From CAWJTV01 sp963845695 (GTDB lineage: Bacteria > Planctomycetota > Planctomycetia > Isosphaerales > Isosphaeraceae): DNA of 64,000 nucleotides. The notes below the pieces were generated by a model, which was not told where the DNA came from, searched no databases, and saw only the letters and a program-made list of their open reading frames with translations. The DNA lies in the NCBI GenBank assembly GCA_963845695.1, contig CAWJTQ010000010.1, positions 467,179 to 531,178 of the forward strand. Direction: 5' to 3'. Of the stretch, positions 55,151 through 63,985 are shown piece after piece. The translations under genes were made by a program, and so were the position numbers. Each line of letters starts with the position of its first letter. The stretch's first letter is position 1.

Positions 55151-55366
55151 TCAACCTGTCTCTTTGAGGTTATCAAAGAATCCTGTCCCTTTTTTGGCTG
55201 GTCGGTAATCGTCAAAGTGGGGCAATGAATCTATAGCATCGAGATACTCTAGGATTTTTCTCGCTGCCGGTCCAACTACCTCACCGTCGTTACTCAATTT
55301 GATAGCTTGAGCTATGGCCATTGCCAGCTTCGCAATCGTTTTGTTGTCTATTGATCCTTTATCCAT
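55151..55366 (-). CDS. small hypothetical protein of the accessory island
   Basis: 71 residues from the ATG at 55366, chosen over 55378 because GGAG lies at good spacing. MDKGSIDNKTIAKLAMAIAQ and GEVVGPAARKILEYLDAIDS form two amphipathic helices; the tail is FDDYRPAKKGTGFFDNLKET. AT-rich codon use contrasts sharply with the kinase region upstream. No family is recognised. The position at the island edge suggests an accessory, possibly defence-related gene, but nothing more can be said. Confidence 0.55.
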   Translation of the reverse strand: MDKGSIDNKTIAKLAMAIAQAIKLSNDGEVVGPAARKILEYLDAIDSLPHFDDYRPAKKGTGFFDNLKETG

Positions 55367-55427
55367 AATGAACTCCATCGAATTGACGGCCGAACCTTAC
55401 CATATGGCTAGGTATAGATAAAGGGGA

Positions 55428-55634
55428 TTATCTACGCCTAGAAGGAGACTTCGACGACGCTGCCGCACCTGTTGCCGAATGAACACGCTGCGCGAAAAAC
55501 TGCATGTCTGGCTCAGCAAGAGATTGACAGGTTTTTGTATTTCTCTGCTCCCGATGCACGAACTTAAGCTCGATGACGTCGAGCGGATCGTGATATACCC
55601 CGCATTGCCACCGCCAATATCCGACAGTATGCAA
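55428..55634 (-). CDS. doubtful small reading frame downstream of the methyltransferase
   Basis: 68 residues from a TTG, 26 bases after the methyltransferase stop on the same strand: HTVGYWRWQCGVYHDPLDVI, LKFVHREQRNTKTC. The amino-acid sequence looks protein-like, but there is no ribosome site and no family match. An overlapping frame on the other strand is equally open. It could be a trailing gene of the restriction-modification operon or non-coding. Confidence 0.25.
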   Translation of the reverse strand: MHTVGYWRWQCGVYHDPLDVIELKFVHREQRNTKTCQSLAEPDMQFFAQRVHSATGAAASSKSPSRRR

Positions 55635-55660
55635 GGACAGTGCTGGTGGCAGGGGTTTAT

Positions 55661-57184
55661 CTATGCGAACATCTCGCTCTGCACATACGGCTTAGCAGGC
55701 TTGTGCTTTCGGGACACCTGGGCCAAGGTTTCTGCGGACCCAAGCTCGATCGCAAGCGATGAGAGATCGAGCCGCCGCAGCGTCTCGACGGTTATCGGCC
55801 GCTTGGCGTCCCAAAAGATGAAGGCAGAGAAGAACTCGCGTGCGGGAGCGGAATTGAGCAGCGAGGCGACGTAATCAGCCTCCTGCTGGCTTTGGCAGGG
55901 CACAAAGTAGCAGGTGTCGTCAAGGACAATAGGCTTGCCGCCAACTGAGCCGACCACCGCGAAATGAAGCTGTTTATAAAATCCAGATATGGCGACCTTC
56001 CAAGGTGCGAATGTATAGTCACCTACACCGAACACGGAAAACCGGGGCCTGTTCCGGTAGATCGAACTGGCCCGGCGATCCAGCAGCTCGCCATTCCGCT
56101 GCAGATACGCCCAGGTATTAGGTGCCGTTTCGCGTATGATCGACGTTTCTTCCCCCACCCCCCGTTGCGTTACCAGCATCCAACGCGATGGCTCCTTACA
56201 GCGTCCATTGGTAATCTCCGAGCTTTTCAGCATCGGATATACATATTCGCTCTCCAAATCGCATAGTTCGTCGAGCCCGTTCCGGAATCGATGCCCCTCT
56301 TTCCGCAACTCCATAACCTTGGAGCAGTCATGCTTGACCCCAGAACGCCATCGGTAGATCTCTTCGCCCGCCAGATGCTTCCAGCGATTGTAAGCCGAAA
56401 CATCGGCCAGCAACTCGTTGTCGTGGTAGCCGATGACCGTTGCGGGAACGTTGTCGCCCAGATGGCCGTACACCCGGCAATCCTGCTGATGTCTTTCCGG
56501 CGACAGGGAACACGTTAGCAAGCAGGCATCGACCGCGGCATTGAAATGAGTAGCTGCATCGATCTGATAAATTCCCGCATCGGCCAGGCTGATCCCGTTC
56601 TTCCAGGCATGAACGAGAACCTTGCGTGCCACCGCCGTTTTGCACAGCATTGCCAGCGTCGCCCTTCGACCGTTCAGCATTTCGAGCAGCTTCATCAGCA
56701 TCCATTCGGATATATCGAAATTGCTTTTTCCGGTCAGGGCCTCCAGCCCGGTGTAATTCTGAAAATTCGACTTTTTCGGCAGGTTGGTGCTACCAAGCAA
56801 CCCTAAAGCCGAATTCGTGACCCAGGGCGGATTTCCGACAACCAGGATCGGTTCCGGCAACCCACGGAAGATGTTTCTCCAATCCACGTTGAAGAAGCTT
56901 TCTTGGTTGATCTCTATCCTGCCCGCATAGTCACGCCCGCATAATTTGCCTTTCAGTATGTTTACATAATCGCTTTGGATCTCGACGCCGATTCCAGACC
57001 GCAACTCTGGGAATTGCTCGAATGCCGCCAGCAGAAAGTTTCCAACGCCGCACGTTGGCTCGACAACGCATGCCGGCGTCCCTGCCCGTTCCGCCAGCAG
57101 CCGGCAAATCTGCCTGGCCAGCGGTATCGGCGTCTGGAAGTCGCCGAACTCATCAACCTTCACGCTGTCATTTTGCTGAGCCAT
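55661..57184 (-). CDS. N6-adenine DNA methyltransferase of a restriction-modification system
   Basis: 507 residues from the ATG at 57184 (GGTGAGG upstream), five bases past the endonuclease stop. FQTPIPLARQICRLLAERAG leads to SAM motif I in VEPTCGVGNFLLAAFEQF, motif II in GIGVEIQSDYVNIL, and the catalytic NPPW in ILVVGNPPWVTNSALGLLG. A long C-terminal half (SVFGVGDYTFAPWKVAISGF, AREFFSAFIFWDAKRPITVE) is a target-recognition-like region. NPPW/Y enzymes of this gamma-like layout methylate adenine. It protects host DNA from the paired endonuclease. Confidence 0.88.
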   Translation of the reverse strand: MAQQNDSVKVDEFGDFQTPIPLARQICRLLAERAGTPACVVEPTCGVGNFLLAAFEQFPELRSGIGVEIQSDYVNILKGKLCGRDYAGRIEINQESFFNVDWRNIFRGLPEPILVVGNPPWVTNSALGLLGSTNLPKKSNFQNYTGLEALTGKSNFDISEWMLMKLLEMLNGRRATLAMLCKTAVARKVLVHAWKNGISLADAGIYQIDAATHFNAAVDACLLTCSLSPERHQQDCRVYGHLGDNVPATVIGYHDNELLADVSAYNRWKHLAGEEIYRWRSGVKHDCSKVMELRKEGHRFRNGLDELCDLESEYVYPMLKSSEITNGRCKEPSRWMLVTQRGVGEETSIIRETAPNTWAYLQRNGELLDRRASSIYRNRPRFSVFGVGDYTFAPWKVAISGFYKQLHFAVVGSVGGKPIVLDDTCYFVPCQSQQEADYVASLLNSAPAREFFSAFIFWDAKRPITVETLRRLDLSSLAIELGSAETLAQVSRKHKPAKPYVQSEMFA

Positions 57185-57189
57185 ATGCC

Positions 57190-57846
57190 TCACCTTAAGC
57201 GGATAATGCCTTCCACCGCTCCGGCCTGCACGATGATGCGGCCGTATTGCAACCGCCACTGGAGAGCATTGGAGATAGTCAGATAGCCTTGCTCCGGCGG
57301 TTTCTGCAACAGCTCTTCGGCGATTCGCCGGGCCTCGATGTCATCGACCGGCAGCATCTTGTCCTGCATGAATGCAATCAAGTCATCCACGTTGCCAGCA
57401 TTCGCCAGGATATCCCTCAAGCCCTTGGTCATCTGGAAATCGGCGGTCCGCATCGCCTCGACAAAGATCGTGTGTTGGATGCTGAGCGTGGCGGTTCGCG
57501 TCTGCGGGTTATCGGTCTTATCGTAAACGAAGACCAGCAGCGAGTAGCCCAGGCCCCAGATTTTCTGACGTGCATGCTTGAATGGACAGGACGGCTGTGG
57601 TTGCCGGATGCTGGTCACCTTCAGGTCAACAGCAAGGCCCGGAAGATCAATACCGCTGGCCGAGCTTCCAGGTGCATGAACATATTTGGTTTCCAGGTGA
57701 CCCTGGAACTTATGCTCAAGGTACGTGCCGATAGCCTTGCCGTCGGTTACCCCGAATATCGTCGGCTCCGGATGGACTGACTCAAGTTCGGCGAACTGCC
57801 TGGCTTCGTCGAGCAGGGCGGCAATGGTAAGCTCAGGTTTCGACAT
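57190..57846 (-). CDS. type II-like restriction endonuclease paired with the methyltransferase
   Basis: 218 residues. IFGVTDGKAIGTYLEHKFQG and SASGIDLPGLAVDLKVTSIR contain a PD-(D/E)xK-type GID...VDLK active site. KIWGLGYSLLVFVYDKTDN and GYLTISNALQWRLQYGRIIV are further conserved-looking blocks. It is directly upstream of the methyltransferase, five bases apart, so the two are a single operon with the nuclease first. Recognition sequence unknown. The endonuclease-first order implies that methylation is established by tight coupling or by lower nuclease output. Confidence 0.8.
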   Translation of the reverse strand: MSKPELTIAALLDEARQFAELESVHPEPTIFGVTDGKAIGTYLEHKFQGHLETKYVHAPGSSASGIDLPGLAVDLKVTSIRQPQPSCPFKHARQKIWGLGYSLLVFVYDKTDNPQTRTATLSIQHTIFVEAMRTADFQMTKGLRDILANAGNVDDLIAFMQDKMLPVDDIEARRIAEELLQKPPEQGYLTISNALQWRLQYGRIIVQAGAVEGIIRLR

Positions 57847-58538
57847 ATGTAGTTTCTATTGTTGCCGGTTTGCGGACGGATGCTTCGCCTGTAGATTATC
57901 ATCGACGGCCCAGCCCGATGCCTCTGCCCTCAGCAACTTTCTTACGGCAAGCCGCACATACCCGCAATCTGTTTTATTTTGCCCATTTTACCAGCTTGTC
58001 TTTGATGCCGAAGGCGAGCGTGTTGACATCCGAGCTTGCCCTTTCCCCGTCCAGCCTGGCCCATCTATGCTGATCATGCTTGCATCATGGCGCCGCTCTT
58101 AAGGCCAAACGCCATGCCGCTGGAACGCCTCTTCCGCCTGGAGGTCGAATTTTACCGCAAGCTATGAGCGGAGGCACCGGCACCGCCGACGCCAGCAGCC
58201 TGCATACCAGCTATGCCCTGCAATCTCGCTACGAGCCGCTGATCCAGGCGGCTGGCAGCGTCTACGCCCAGGACATTGAGCGGCTGAAGGCACGCCTCAC
58301 ACTGGCCACCGATACCCGTGATATCCCCTCCGCCTGCGATTCGCCAAGACGCTCTTGGGCATTCCCCACATCGATGCTTATCCGCCGCCTATCGCCAACC
58401 CACCAAATGGCAGGCGAATCACGTCATCCATGCCCACCGACCACTTGGGCCTATGATCGCCGCCCCGACCAGATTATCATTAACAAGGCCCAACGCATCT
58501 TGCTTTAACGATGACGAGCCGTAAAGGATTATAGCAGC
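57847..58538. other. divergent intergenic region of the island
   Basis: About 690 bases between the divergently transcribed restriction-modification and ABC-3C operons. A plus-strand stretch at about 58166-58330 reads GGTGTADASSLHTSYALQSR, YEPLIQAAGSVYAQDIERLK, and after a frame change LLGIPHIDAYPPPIANPPNG, ending near 58455; this looks like a decayed gene of unrecognised family. Both operon promoters must lie here. AAGGATT before 58539 is a weak ribosome site. Confidence 0.4.
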
Positions 58539-59816
58539 ATGGATTACGTCTCGCGTGGCCCAGTCGATTTCGTGATCCTTAACGCCTTGGAAGAAGAGCG
58601 GGATGCTCTGCTTCCTAAGTTGCCCGCACCCCGCAAATTGCCGCCAAGCACGCATGATGTCCGCGTATATTATTGGTGCGAGCTGCCCTCGACCCTTGCG
58701 GATGGCACGGACTGCATATACAAATTGATAGTGCTGTGCCTGGCGAACATGGGCAGAAAGGACGCCGCCACTGCCGCAAGCGACGCAATTCGGGCCTGGA
58801 GCCCACGTTACGTGCTGCTTGAGGGCATCGCCGGGGGTATCGCGGGCGGTGATATCACGTATGGCGATGTCCTGATCGCGGATCAGGTGGTTGACTACGA
58901 GCTGCAGAAATTGCTTCCCACCGGGCCACAGGTTCGGTACGACGTGCACCGGGCTGACCAGCGGCTGCTAGAGGCCACCCGAAACTTCACCGATACGGAA
59001 TGGCAGAAGCTGATCGTGACTGACCGTCCCGACGCCGGCAAGCTGACTCGCCACGTCGGCCCAATGTTGACCGGCGACAAGGTAATCGCGGTAAACGACC
59101 TGCTGACAAAGTACCAGGACTCCTGGCCCAAGATTATCGGCATGGAGATGGAAGCAGGCGGAGCGGCTCACGCGGCGTTTCAAGCGGCCATCCGGCCGGG
59201 CTTTTTCATGGTGAGGGCGGTATCAGATCTTGGCGAAGGGAAAGACAAAGCGGAGGTGAAGAAATGGCGTTCGTATGCATGCGATGTCGCGGCGGCATAT
59301 ACCGTAGGTCTGCTCAAGAGCGGACCGGTGCCACCTCAGGCCATGCTATCACACATTACCGGCACCGTTCTGGCTTTGCGTGCATCCCGCGATGATATTT
59401 CCGAAGAAATGATGCACATAACTTTTGCCGAAGTGCAGGTCATCACGTCATACATTATCGACCAGCCATCGCGGCCCGGAACCAATTTTGAAAACACTGA
59501 CATCGCGGAAAAACTGGTCCGCAACGGCTTGTCGAGCAGGATTCATGACTATCTGACGTTAGGGCTCAGCAAAGTGAGGTTGGTTCGTGAATATATCGAG
59601 CATATGTCAACCCTGGACATCAAATTCCCAGAGCGGGTAAAGGCTGGATTCGTCAATGAATACAACCGCCTCACCGCCAAGGGAACAGAACAGGACGACC
59701 TCTTTGATGCTCTCCTCATGTTTGCAACCAACGGCAGCCGGGAGTTGATTCGCCAAGCCGCTGCCCTTGCCGTCTTAACGTACCTGTTCGAGAAATGCGA
59801 GGTCTTTGAGAAATGA
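58539..59816 (+). CDS. nucleoside-phosphorylase-fold effector of an ABC three-component system
   Basis: 425 residues in two parts. Residues 1-~250 are a PNP/MTAN-type nucleosidase or phosphorylase: VDFVILNALEEERDALLPKL, LEGIAGGIAGGDITYGDVLI with the phosphate/base pocket, the ribose-binding Glu in IIGMEMEAGGAAHAAF and the catalytic Asp in MVRAVSDLGEGKDK. Residues ~265-425 (ISEEMMHITFAEVQVITSYI, LGLSKVRLVREYIEHMSTLD) form a helical C-terminal domain as found on ABC-3C effectors. Its TGA overlaps the next ATG. An intact active site predicts cleavage of a nucleoside, nucleotide or NAD-like molecule; substrate and trigger are not visible. It is the putative toxic component. Confidence 0.82.
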   Translation: MDYVSRGPVDFVILNALEEERDALLPKLPAPRKLPPSTHDVRVYYWCELPSTLADGTDCIYKLIVLCLANMGRKDAATAASDAIRAWSPRYVLLEGIAGGIAGGDITYGDVLIADQVVDYELQKLLPTGPQVRYDVHRADQRLLEATRNFTDTEWQKLIVTDRPDAGKLTRHVGPMLTGDKVIAVNDLLTKYQDSWPKIIGMEMEAGGAAHAAFQAAIRPGFFMVRAVSDLGEGKDKAEVKKWRSYACDVAAAYTVGLLKSGPVPPQAMLSHITGTVLALRASRDDISEEMMHITFAEVQVITSYIIDQPSRPGTNFENTDIAEKLVRNGLSSRIHDYLTLGLSKVRLVREYIEHMSTLDIKFPERVKAGFVNEYNRLTAKGTEQDDLFDALLMFATNGSRELIRQAAALAVLTYLFEKCEVFEK

Positions 59817-60049
59817 TTGTTCCAACCAAGCATATATCGACCGAATACTCCTTGATCGGCCTGGGTGCGATTCTGCTCAAGCATCTTGAGCATCCGCGGG
59901 CGGTGACAGGGCTATGGGAAGCCGTCCGCCGTTACCCCGAAATTGCGACATTCAGGCGATTCGTGCTTGCTCTTGATCTCTTATATGCTGTTGGCGCCAT
60001 TGAATTGGACGACGGGCTTCTGAAAAAGAATCAGAGGAGGCTCCGATGA
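59813..60049 (+). CDS. ABC-3C middle component (MC6-like)
   Basis: 78 residues. IVPTKHISTEYSLIGLGAIL, then LLKHLEHPRAVTGLWEAVRR and FVLALDLLYAVGAIELDDGL match the short helical 'middle component' that links effector and ATPase in ABC three-component systems. It overlaps both neighbours by ATGA (59813-59816 and 60046-60049), so all three proteins are translationally coupled and probably form one complex. The GAGGAGG ribosome site for the ATPase lies inside its last codons. It has no enzymatic motif, and a scaffold role is inferred from the family. Confidence 0.8.
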   Translation: MIVPTKHISTEYSLIGLGAILLKHLEHPRAVTGLWEAVRRYPEIATFRRFVLALDLLYAVGAIELDDGLLKKNQRRLR

Positions 60050-61839
60050 CTAATTCAGGCCGGCTTCATGGCACTACGCTGTTGCACACGGCGATAAAGG
60101 GCGTCCGCTCCAACAGCCCGACCTTTAGGACGGTGAATTTTCGACAAGGGTTGAACATCGTACTGGCGGAACGCACCAAGGAATCCACGAAGAAAGACTC
60201 CCGCAACGGGCTGGGTAAATCGACGCTCATTGAAATCATACATTTCTGCCTGGGTGCCGGCACCCAGAAGGGAAAGGGCTTGATCGTACCATCCCTGAAC
60301 GGATGGTCTTTCAGTCTAGATATGCGAGTGCTGGACCAGCCGATAAGCGTAACGCGGTTTGTTGACGATCCGACGAAGTTTTACATCGATGCAGACACCA
60401 CCGGCTGGCCGATTCAACCGACGCCCGACAAGAGTCGGCAGTATTATTACAACGCCAAGGAATGGACCGCCTTGCTCGGTGCCCTGATGTTCGGCCTGCC
60501 GGCAAAGGGTTACGACAAGAAATATCAACCTAGTTTCAGAAGCCTGATATCGTACTTCATCCGTCGCGGCCGGGACGCTTTTTCCACGCCGTTCGAGCAC
60601 TACCGCAAGCAACACGAATGGGATAAGCAGGTCAACAATGCATTCCTGTTGGGGCTGGCGTGGGAAGATGCCAGCGACTGGCAGTTGCTGCGAGAAAAGA
60701 AGACTCTTCTGGATGATCTGAAACGGGCCGCTCAAGCCGGCATCATGGGCGACGTAATGCAGGATTCTCTCGGCGAACTGCAGGCAACAAAAGTCAGGCT
60801 GGAATCGATCGTTCGCCACGGGGAGACAAACCTGGCCGGCTTCCGGGTTCACCCGCAATACCGGCAGATCGAGGAACGAGCTAACCAGCTCACTGCCATG
60901 ATCCATAAGGCGGCAAACAGCAACATCTCCGACAGGCAGATGCTTGACTACTATCAGGCCAGCATGGATGAAATGCCTGAATCCACGGCGGATGAGGTTA
61001 TCACGCTTTACGAAGAGGCCGGCGTCGCCCTTCCCGGCTCAACCCGCCGGCAACTCACCGAAGTGCAAGAATTCCATCACCGCATCCTTGAAAACCGTAA
61101 GCGATTTCTGTCGGCGGAAATCGAACGCCTCAAGCGTGCTATCGGTGATCGGGAGTCTACAGTTAGAGAATGGAGCGAAGAACGGGCTGGCATCCTCGGA
61201 GTGCTTAAAACGCACCGTGCATTGGACGAATATACCCAGCTTCAACAGCTCCATCTCAAGACCGTCAACGAGCTGCATAACATCGACAACCGCATCGACA
61301 ATCTGCGGCGTTTCGAGGAGGGCAAAAGCAGTCTCCGCATCGAAGAAGAATTGCTGAAGAAACGGGCACGCAACGACCTCGACGACCGTCAAGCCCAAAG
61401 GGACCGTGCCATCGCCATCTTCAATGGCAATTCGGAGGCGTTGTACGAAGCACCTGGCAATCTGGTGATCGACCTGAAATCCACCGGCTTCAATTTCGAC
61501 GTGGAAATCAAGCGGTCAGGCAGCCAGGGTATCGAATGCATGAAGGTATTCTGCTACGATTTAATGCTGGCTGAGTTGTGGTCGCAGCGGGAACCAAGTC
61601 CCGGTTTCCTCATTCACGACAGCACGATCTTTGATGGCGTGGATGAGCGGCAGCGGGCTCTCGCATTAGAACTGGCCGCGAAGAAGTCGGTTGAGCATGG
61701 ATTTCAATATATCTGCACCCTTAATTCAGATATGATTCCATGGAAGGAATTCACTCCAGGATTTGACCTTAATTCCTACGTTCAGCTCACGCTAACCGAC
61801 GCCACCGAATCCGGCAGTCTACTCGGCATACGCTTCTAA
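60046..61839 (+). CDS. DUF2326-type ABC ATPase of the ABC three-component system
   Basis: 597 residues. Walker A is NGLGKSTLIEIIHFCLG (54-70) after VNFRQGLNIVLAER. The middle is a long coiled coil (about 215-450: ENRKRFLSAEIERLKRAIGD, TVNELHNIDNRIDNLRRFEE). The C-terminus has the DUF2326 block (VEIKRSGSQGIECMKVFCYD, LMLAELW) and the Walker B-like GFLIHDSTIFDGVDERQ. This SMC/RecN-like architecture is expected to dimerise, and to sense DNA or another invader signal and license the effector. It overlaps the upstream gene by ATGA. No separate nuclease domain is present. Confidence 0.88.
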   Translation: MTNSGRLHGTTLLHTAIKGVRSNSPTFRTVNFRQGLNIVLAERTKESTKKDSRNGLGKSTLIEIIHFCLGAGTQKGKGLIVPSLNGWSFSLDMRVLDQPISVTRFVDDPTKFYIDADTTGWPIQPTPDKSRQYYYNAKEWTALLGALMFGLPAKGYDKKYQPSFRSLISYFIRRGRDAFSTPFEHYRKQHEWDKQVNNAFLLGLAWEDASDWQLLREKKTLLDDLKRAAQAGIMGDVMQDSLGELQATKVRLESIVRHGETNLAGFRVHPQYRQIEERANQLTAMIHKAANSNISDRQMLDYYQASMDEMPESTADEVITLYEEAGVALPGSTRRQLTEVQEFHHRILENRKRFLSAEIERLKRAIGDRESTVREWSEERAGILGVLKTHRALDEYTQLQQLHLKTVNELHNIDNRIDNLRRFEEGKSSLRIEEELLKKRARNDLDDRQAQRDRAIAIFNGNSEALYEAPGNLVIDLKSTGFNFDVEIKRSGSQGIECMKVFCYDLMLAELWSQREPSPGFLIHDSTIFDGVDERQRALALELAAKKSVEHGFQYICTLNSDMIPWKEFTPGFDLNSYVQLTLTDATESGSLLGIRF

Positions 61840-61878
61840 TACTCTCCAACTTGCCACCGTCACGCCAGGAGATCGGCC

Positions 61879-61986
61879 ATGACCATCGAGCCGGACAAGC
61901 TCAAAGGCATGTCCATTTCCCGGTACTCATGGGACTACAAAAAAAACACGCTGGCCGAACATTGGCTGATGATGGGGTCAGCCTAA
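61879..61986 (+). CDS. short frame between the ABC-3C operon and the insertion sequence
   Basis: 35 residues (MTIEPDKLKGMSISRYSWDY, then KKNTLAEHWLMMGSA) with AGGAG eight bases upstream of the ATG. It ends about 97 bases before the insertion sequence's left inverted repeat. It may be a genuine small gene, or the 5' end of a gene cut off by earlier rearrangement. No family is recognised. Confidence 0.35.
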   Translation: MTIEPDKLKGMSISRYSWDYKKNTLAEHWLMMGSA

Positions 61987-62225
61987 CCCGGATTATTCAA
62001 AGCACATCCAATAAAGAGCCCCCGGTTTACGTATAAGATGTTGTGACAACTCACCTTGTACGTCCACACGGGGGTCACCTATGGGCATCGTCCCAAATGG
62101 GGCTGAAAATGGCATTTCCAAGTTGACACTTGGCAAGATTCGACCAACCCCATCTTGATTTTCGGGGGGATGGACCTCAAGGGTTTGGGTGGTGAACACT
62201 CCCACACCTAAGAGGACCCATCCCC

Positions 62226-63810
62226 ATGCGTACCATACCCTTTACTCGTTGGATCGCCAATGCCGCCGCGGGCTGGACCGGCTCCCACGGCGCCGTCACC
62301 GCCGCCGCCGAACAGAACGGCTGTAGCCGCCAGTGCGCCTACGACCATTCCCAGAAGGTGCTGACCGCCGTCGAGGCCCAGCACGGCGGCGGACCCACCC
62401 GCGAGCAACTGATCCAGGAGAACGACGCCCTCCGCCGCGAAAACGCCCAACTCTGGGACTGGCTCTGCCAGACCATCGAGTTCCCGCTGGCCAAGCAACA
62501 GGAGTTTGCCGTCACGGCCCTGGCCATGGGCTTGAGCCTCAACCAGACCCTGGTCTTGTTGGCCCTCCTCTTGGGCACCGCCGCCGCTCCCGGTCGCTCG
62601 ACGGTGCATCGCTGGGTCCAGGCTGCCGGCACCGCCGCCGGCGTCGTCCTCAAGCGGCTGGACCAGGCGGCCAGGACCTTGGTCCTGGTCGGTTGCCTCG
62701 ACGAGATCTTCTTCCGCCGCCGGCCGGTCCTGGTGGGGGTCGAACCCCGGAGCATGGTCTGGTTCCTGGGGACCAAGGCCGCCGATCGCAAGGGCTCGAC
62801 CTGGTCGGCCGCCTTGCAGCCCTGGATGGCGCTTGGCTACGTGGTCTCGGACGCGGGCACGGGGCTCCAGGCCGGTATCGACCAGGTGCAACAGCACCGC
62901 CGCCAGACCGAGGGAGTTCCGCTGGAGAGGGGCCTGGACGTCTTTCACACCAAGCAGGAGGCCCACCGGGTCTTGAGGATCCTCTGGAGTCGGGTGGAAC
63001 GGACCTGGGAGCAGGCCGAGACGGCCAGCCGAGCCGTCGAGCGGGCCCAACTCGAGGGCTGCGATGCCCGCAGGGGCCCGGCCCAGCGGGCCCGTGCGGC
63101 CTGGAAGAAGGTGGAGACGGCGTTTCGACAGTATGAGCAAGGGAAGGCGGCCTGGGACCGCGCCGAGGGGGCCCTGAGCCTGTTTCGCCCCGATGGTCAA
63201 CTCAACGATCGGTCGTGGGCCCAGGCGGAGGTCGCTGCGGCTCTGCCGGGGCTCTCGGGTTCCGACTGGTCCAAGGTCCGTGGGTTCCTCCAAGCCGAGG
63301 AGTCGTTCACGTTCCTGGATCGGCTGCACGAGCGGCCTGGGTCAACTGGCGGTGGCCGAGGCGTTGCTCGTCGCCTTGGTGCGCCTGTGGTGGCTGCGTC
63401 GGCAGCGGCGCCGGGGCGGTGACCCGGCCGCACTCGGAGGCTATCGCCGTGTGGCGCCTTTGGTGCAACAGGTGCTCTGTCAGCAGCTCGACCCCAACTG
63501 GCGGGAATCGTACCGCCGGGTGGCGGCGGTGCTGGGCCACGCGGTGCGAGCCAGCAGCGCCGTGGAGTGCATGAATAGCGTGCTGCGGATGCACCAGTGT
63601 CGGCATCGGACGCTCAACCAGGGGATGCTGGATCTGAAGCGGCTGTACTGGAACACGCGGGAGTTTGGTGGCGGGAAGCGGCGGGGCCGTTGCCCGTACG
63701 AGCACCTGGGACTGGACCTGCCCAGCTATCGGTTTTGGAGCTTACTCCAGGACGAGCTGAGCACCGCGATCGACGAGGCCAAAGCCAAAGCCAAGGGGAT
63801 CGCGGCTTGA
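62226..63810 (+). CDS. DDE-type transposase (one frame change)
   Basis: About 530 residues in two frames. Frame 1 has a helix-turn-helix-like start (GAVTAAAEQNGCSRQCAYDH), then LVGCLDEIFFRRRPVLVGVE with the first Asp and ALGYVVSDAGTGLQAGIDQV with the second. The frame changes near 63345, where GCCTGGGTCAA needs one base less, and frame 2 reads LGQLAVAEALLVALVRLWWL, ending with the Glu in RASSAVECMNSVLRMHQCRH and LDLKRLYWNTREFGGGKRRG. A complete D-D-E triad is thus present. The family is one seen in planctomycete genomes, but I cannot assign an IS group. If the break is real, the element is inactive. Confidence 0.82.
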
Positions 63811-63985
63811 CCGGCTGAGCGTTGAGGCCGAGAAGTCGCCCGGCCTGGCGGAGAGGGTCGCCTGGCCCGAACTTCGGACCCCGGTCGATCCCGTGGGGCG
63901 TGCCGCCGTGCGCGCCGGGCTTGCGTTCCGGAGTGATTTCCTCTCGGTGACGCTCCGTAAGAAGTGTCAAGTTGGGAATCTGCGG
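63811..63985. other. 3' non-coding part of the insertion sequence
   Basis: Between the transposase stop and the right inverted repeat. No further gene is visible. Confidence 0.5.

Noticed and set aside
58080..58508. 142-codon frame upstream of the ABC-3C operon as a fourth component
   Set aside because: No ribosome site, composition changes mid-frame and protein-like sequence moves between frames; more likely decayed DNA than a system component.
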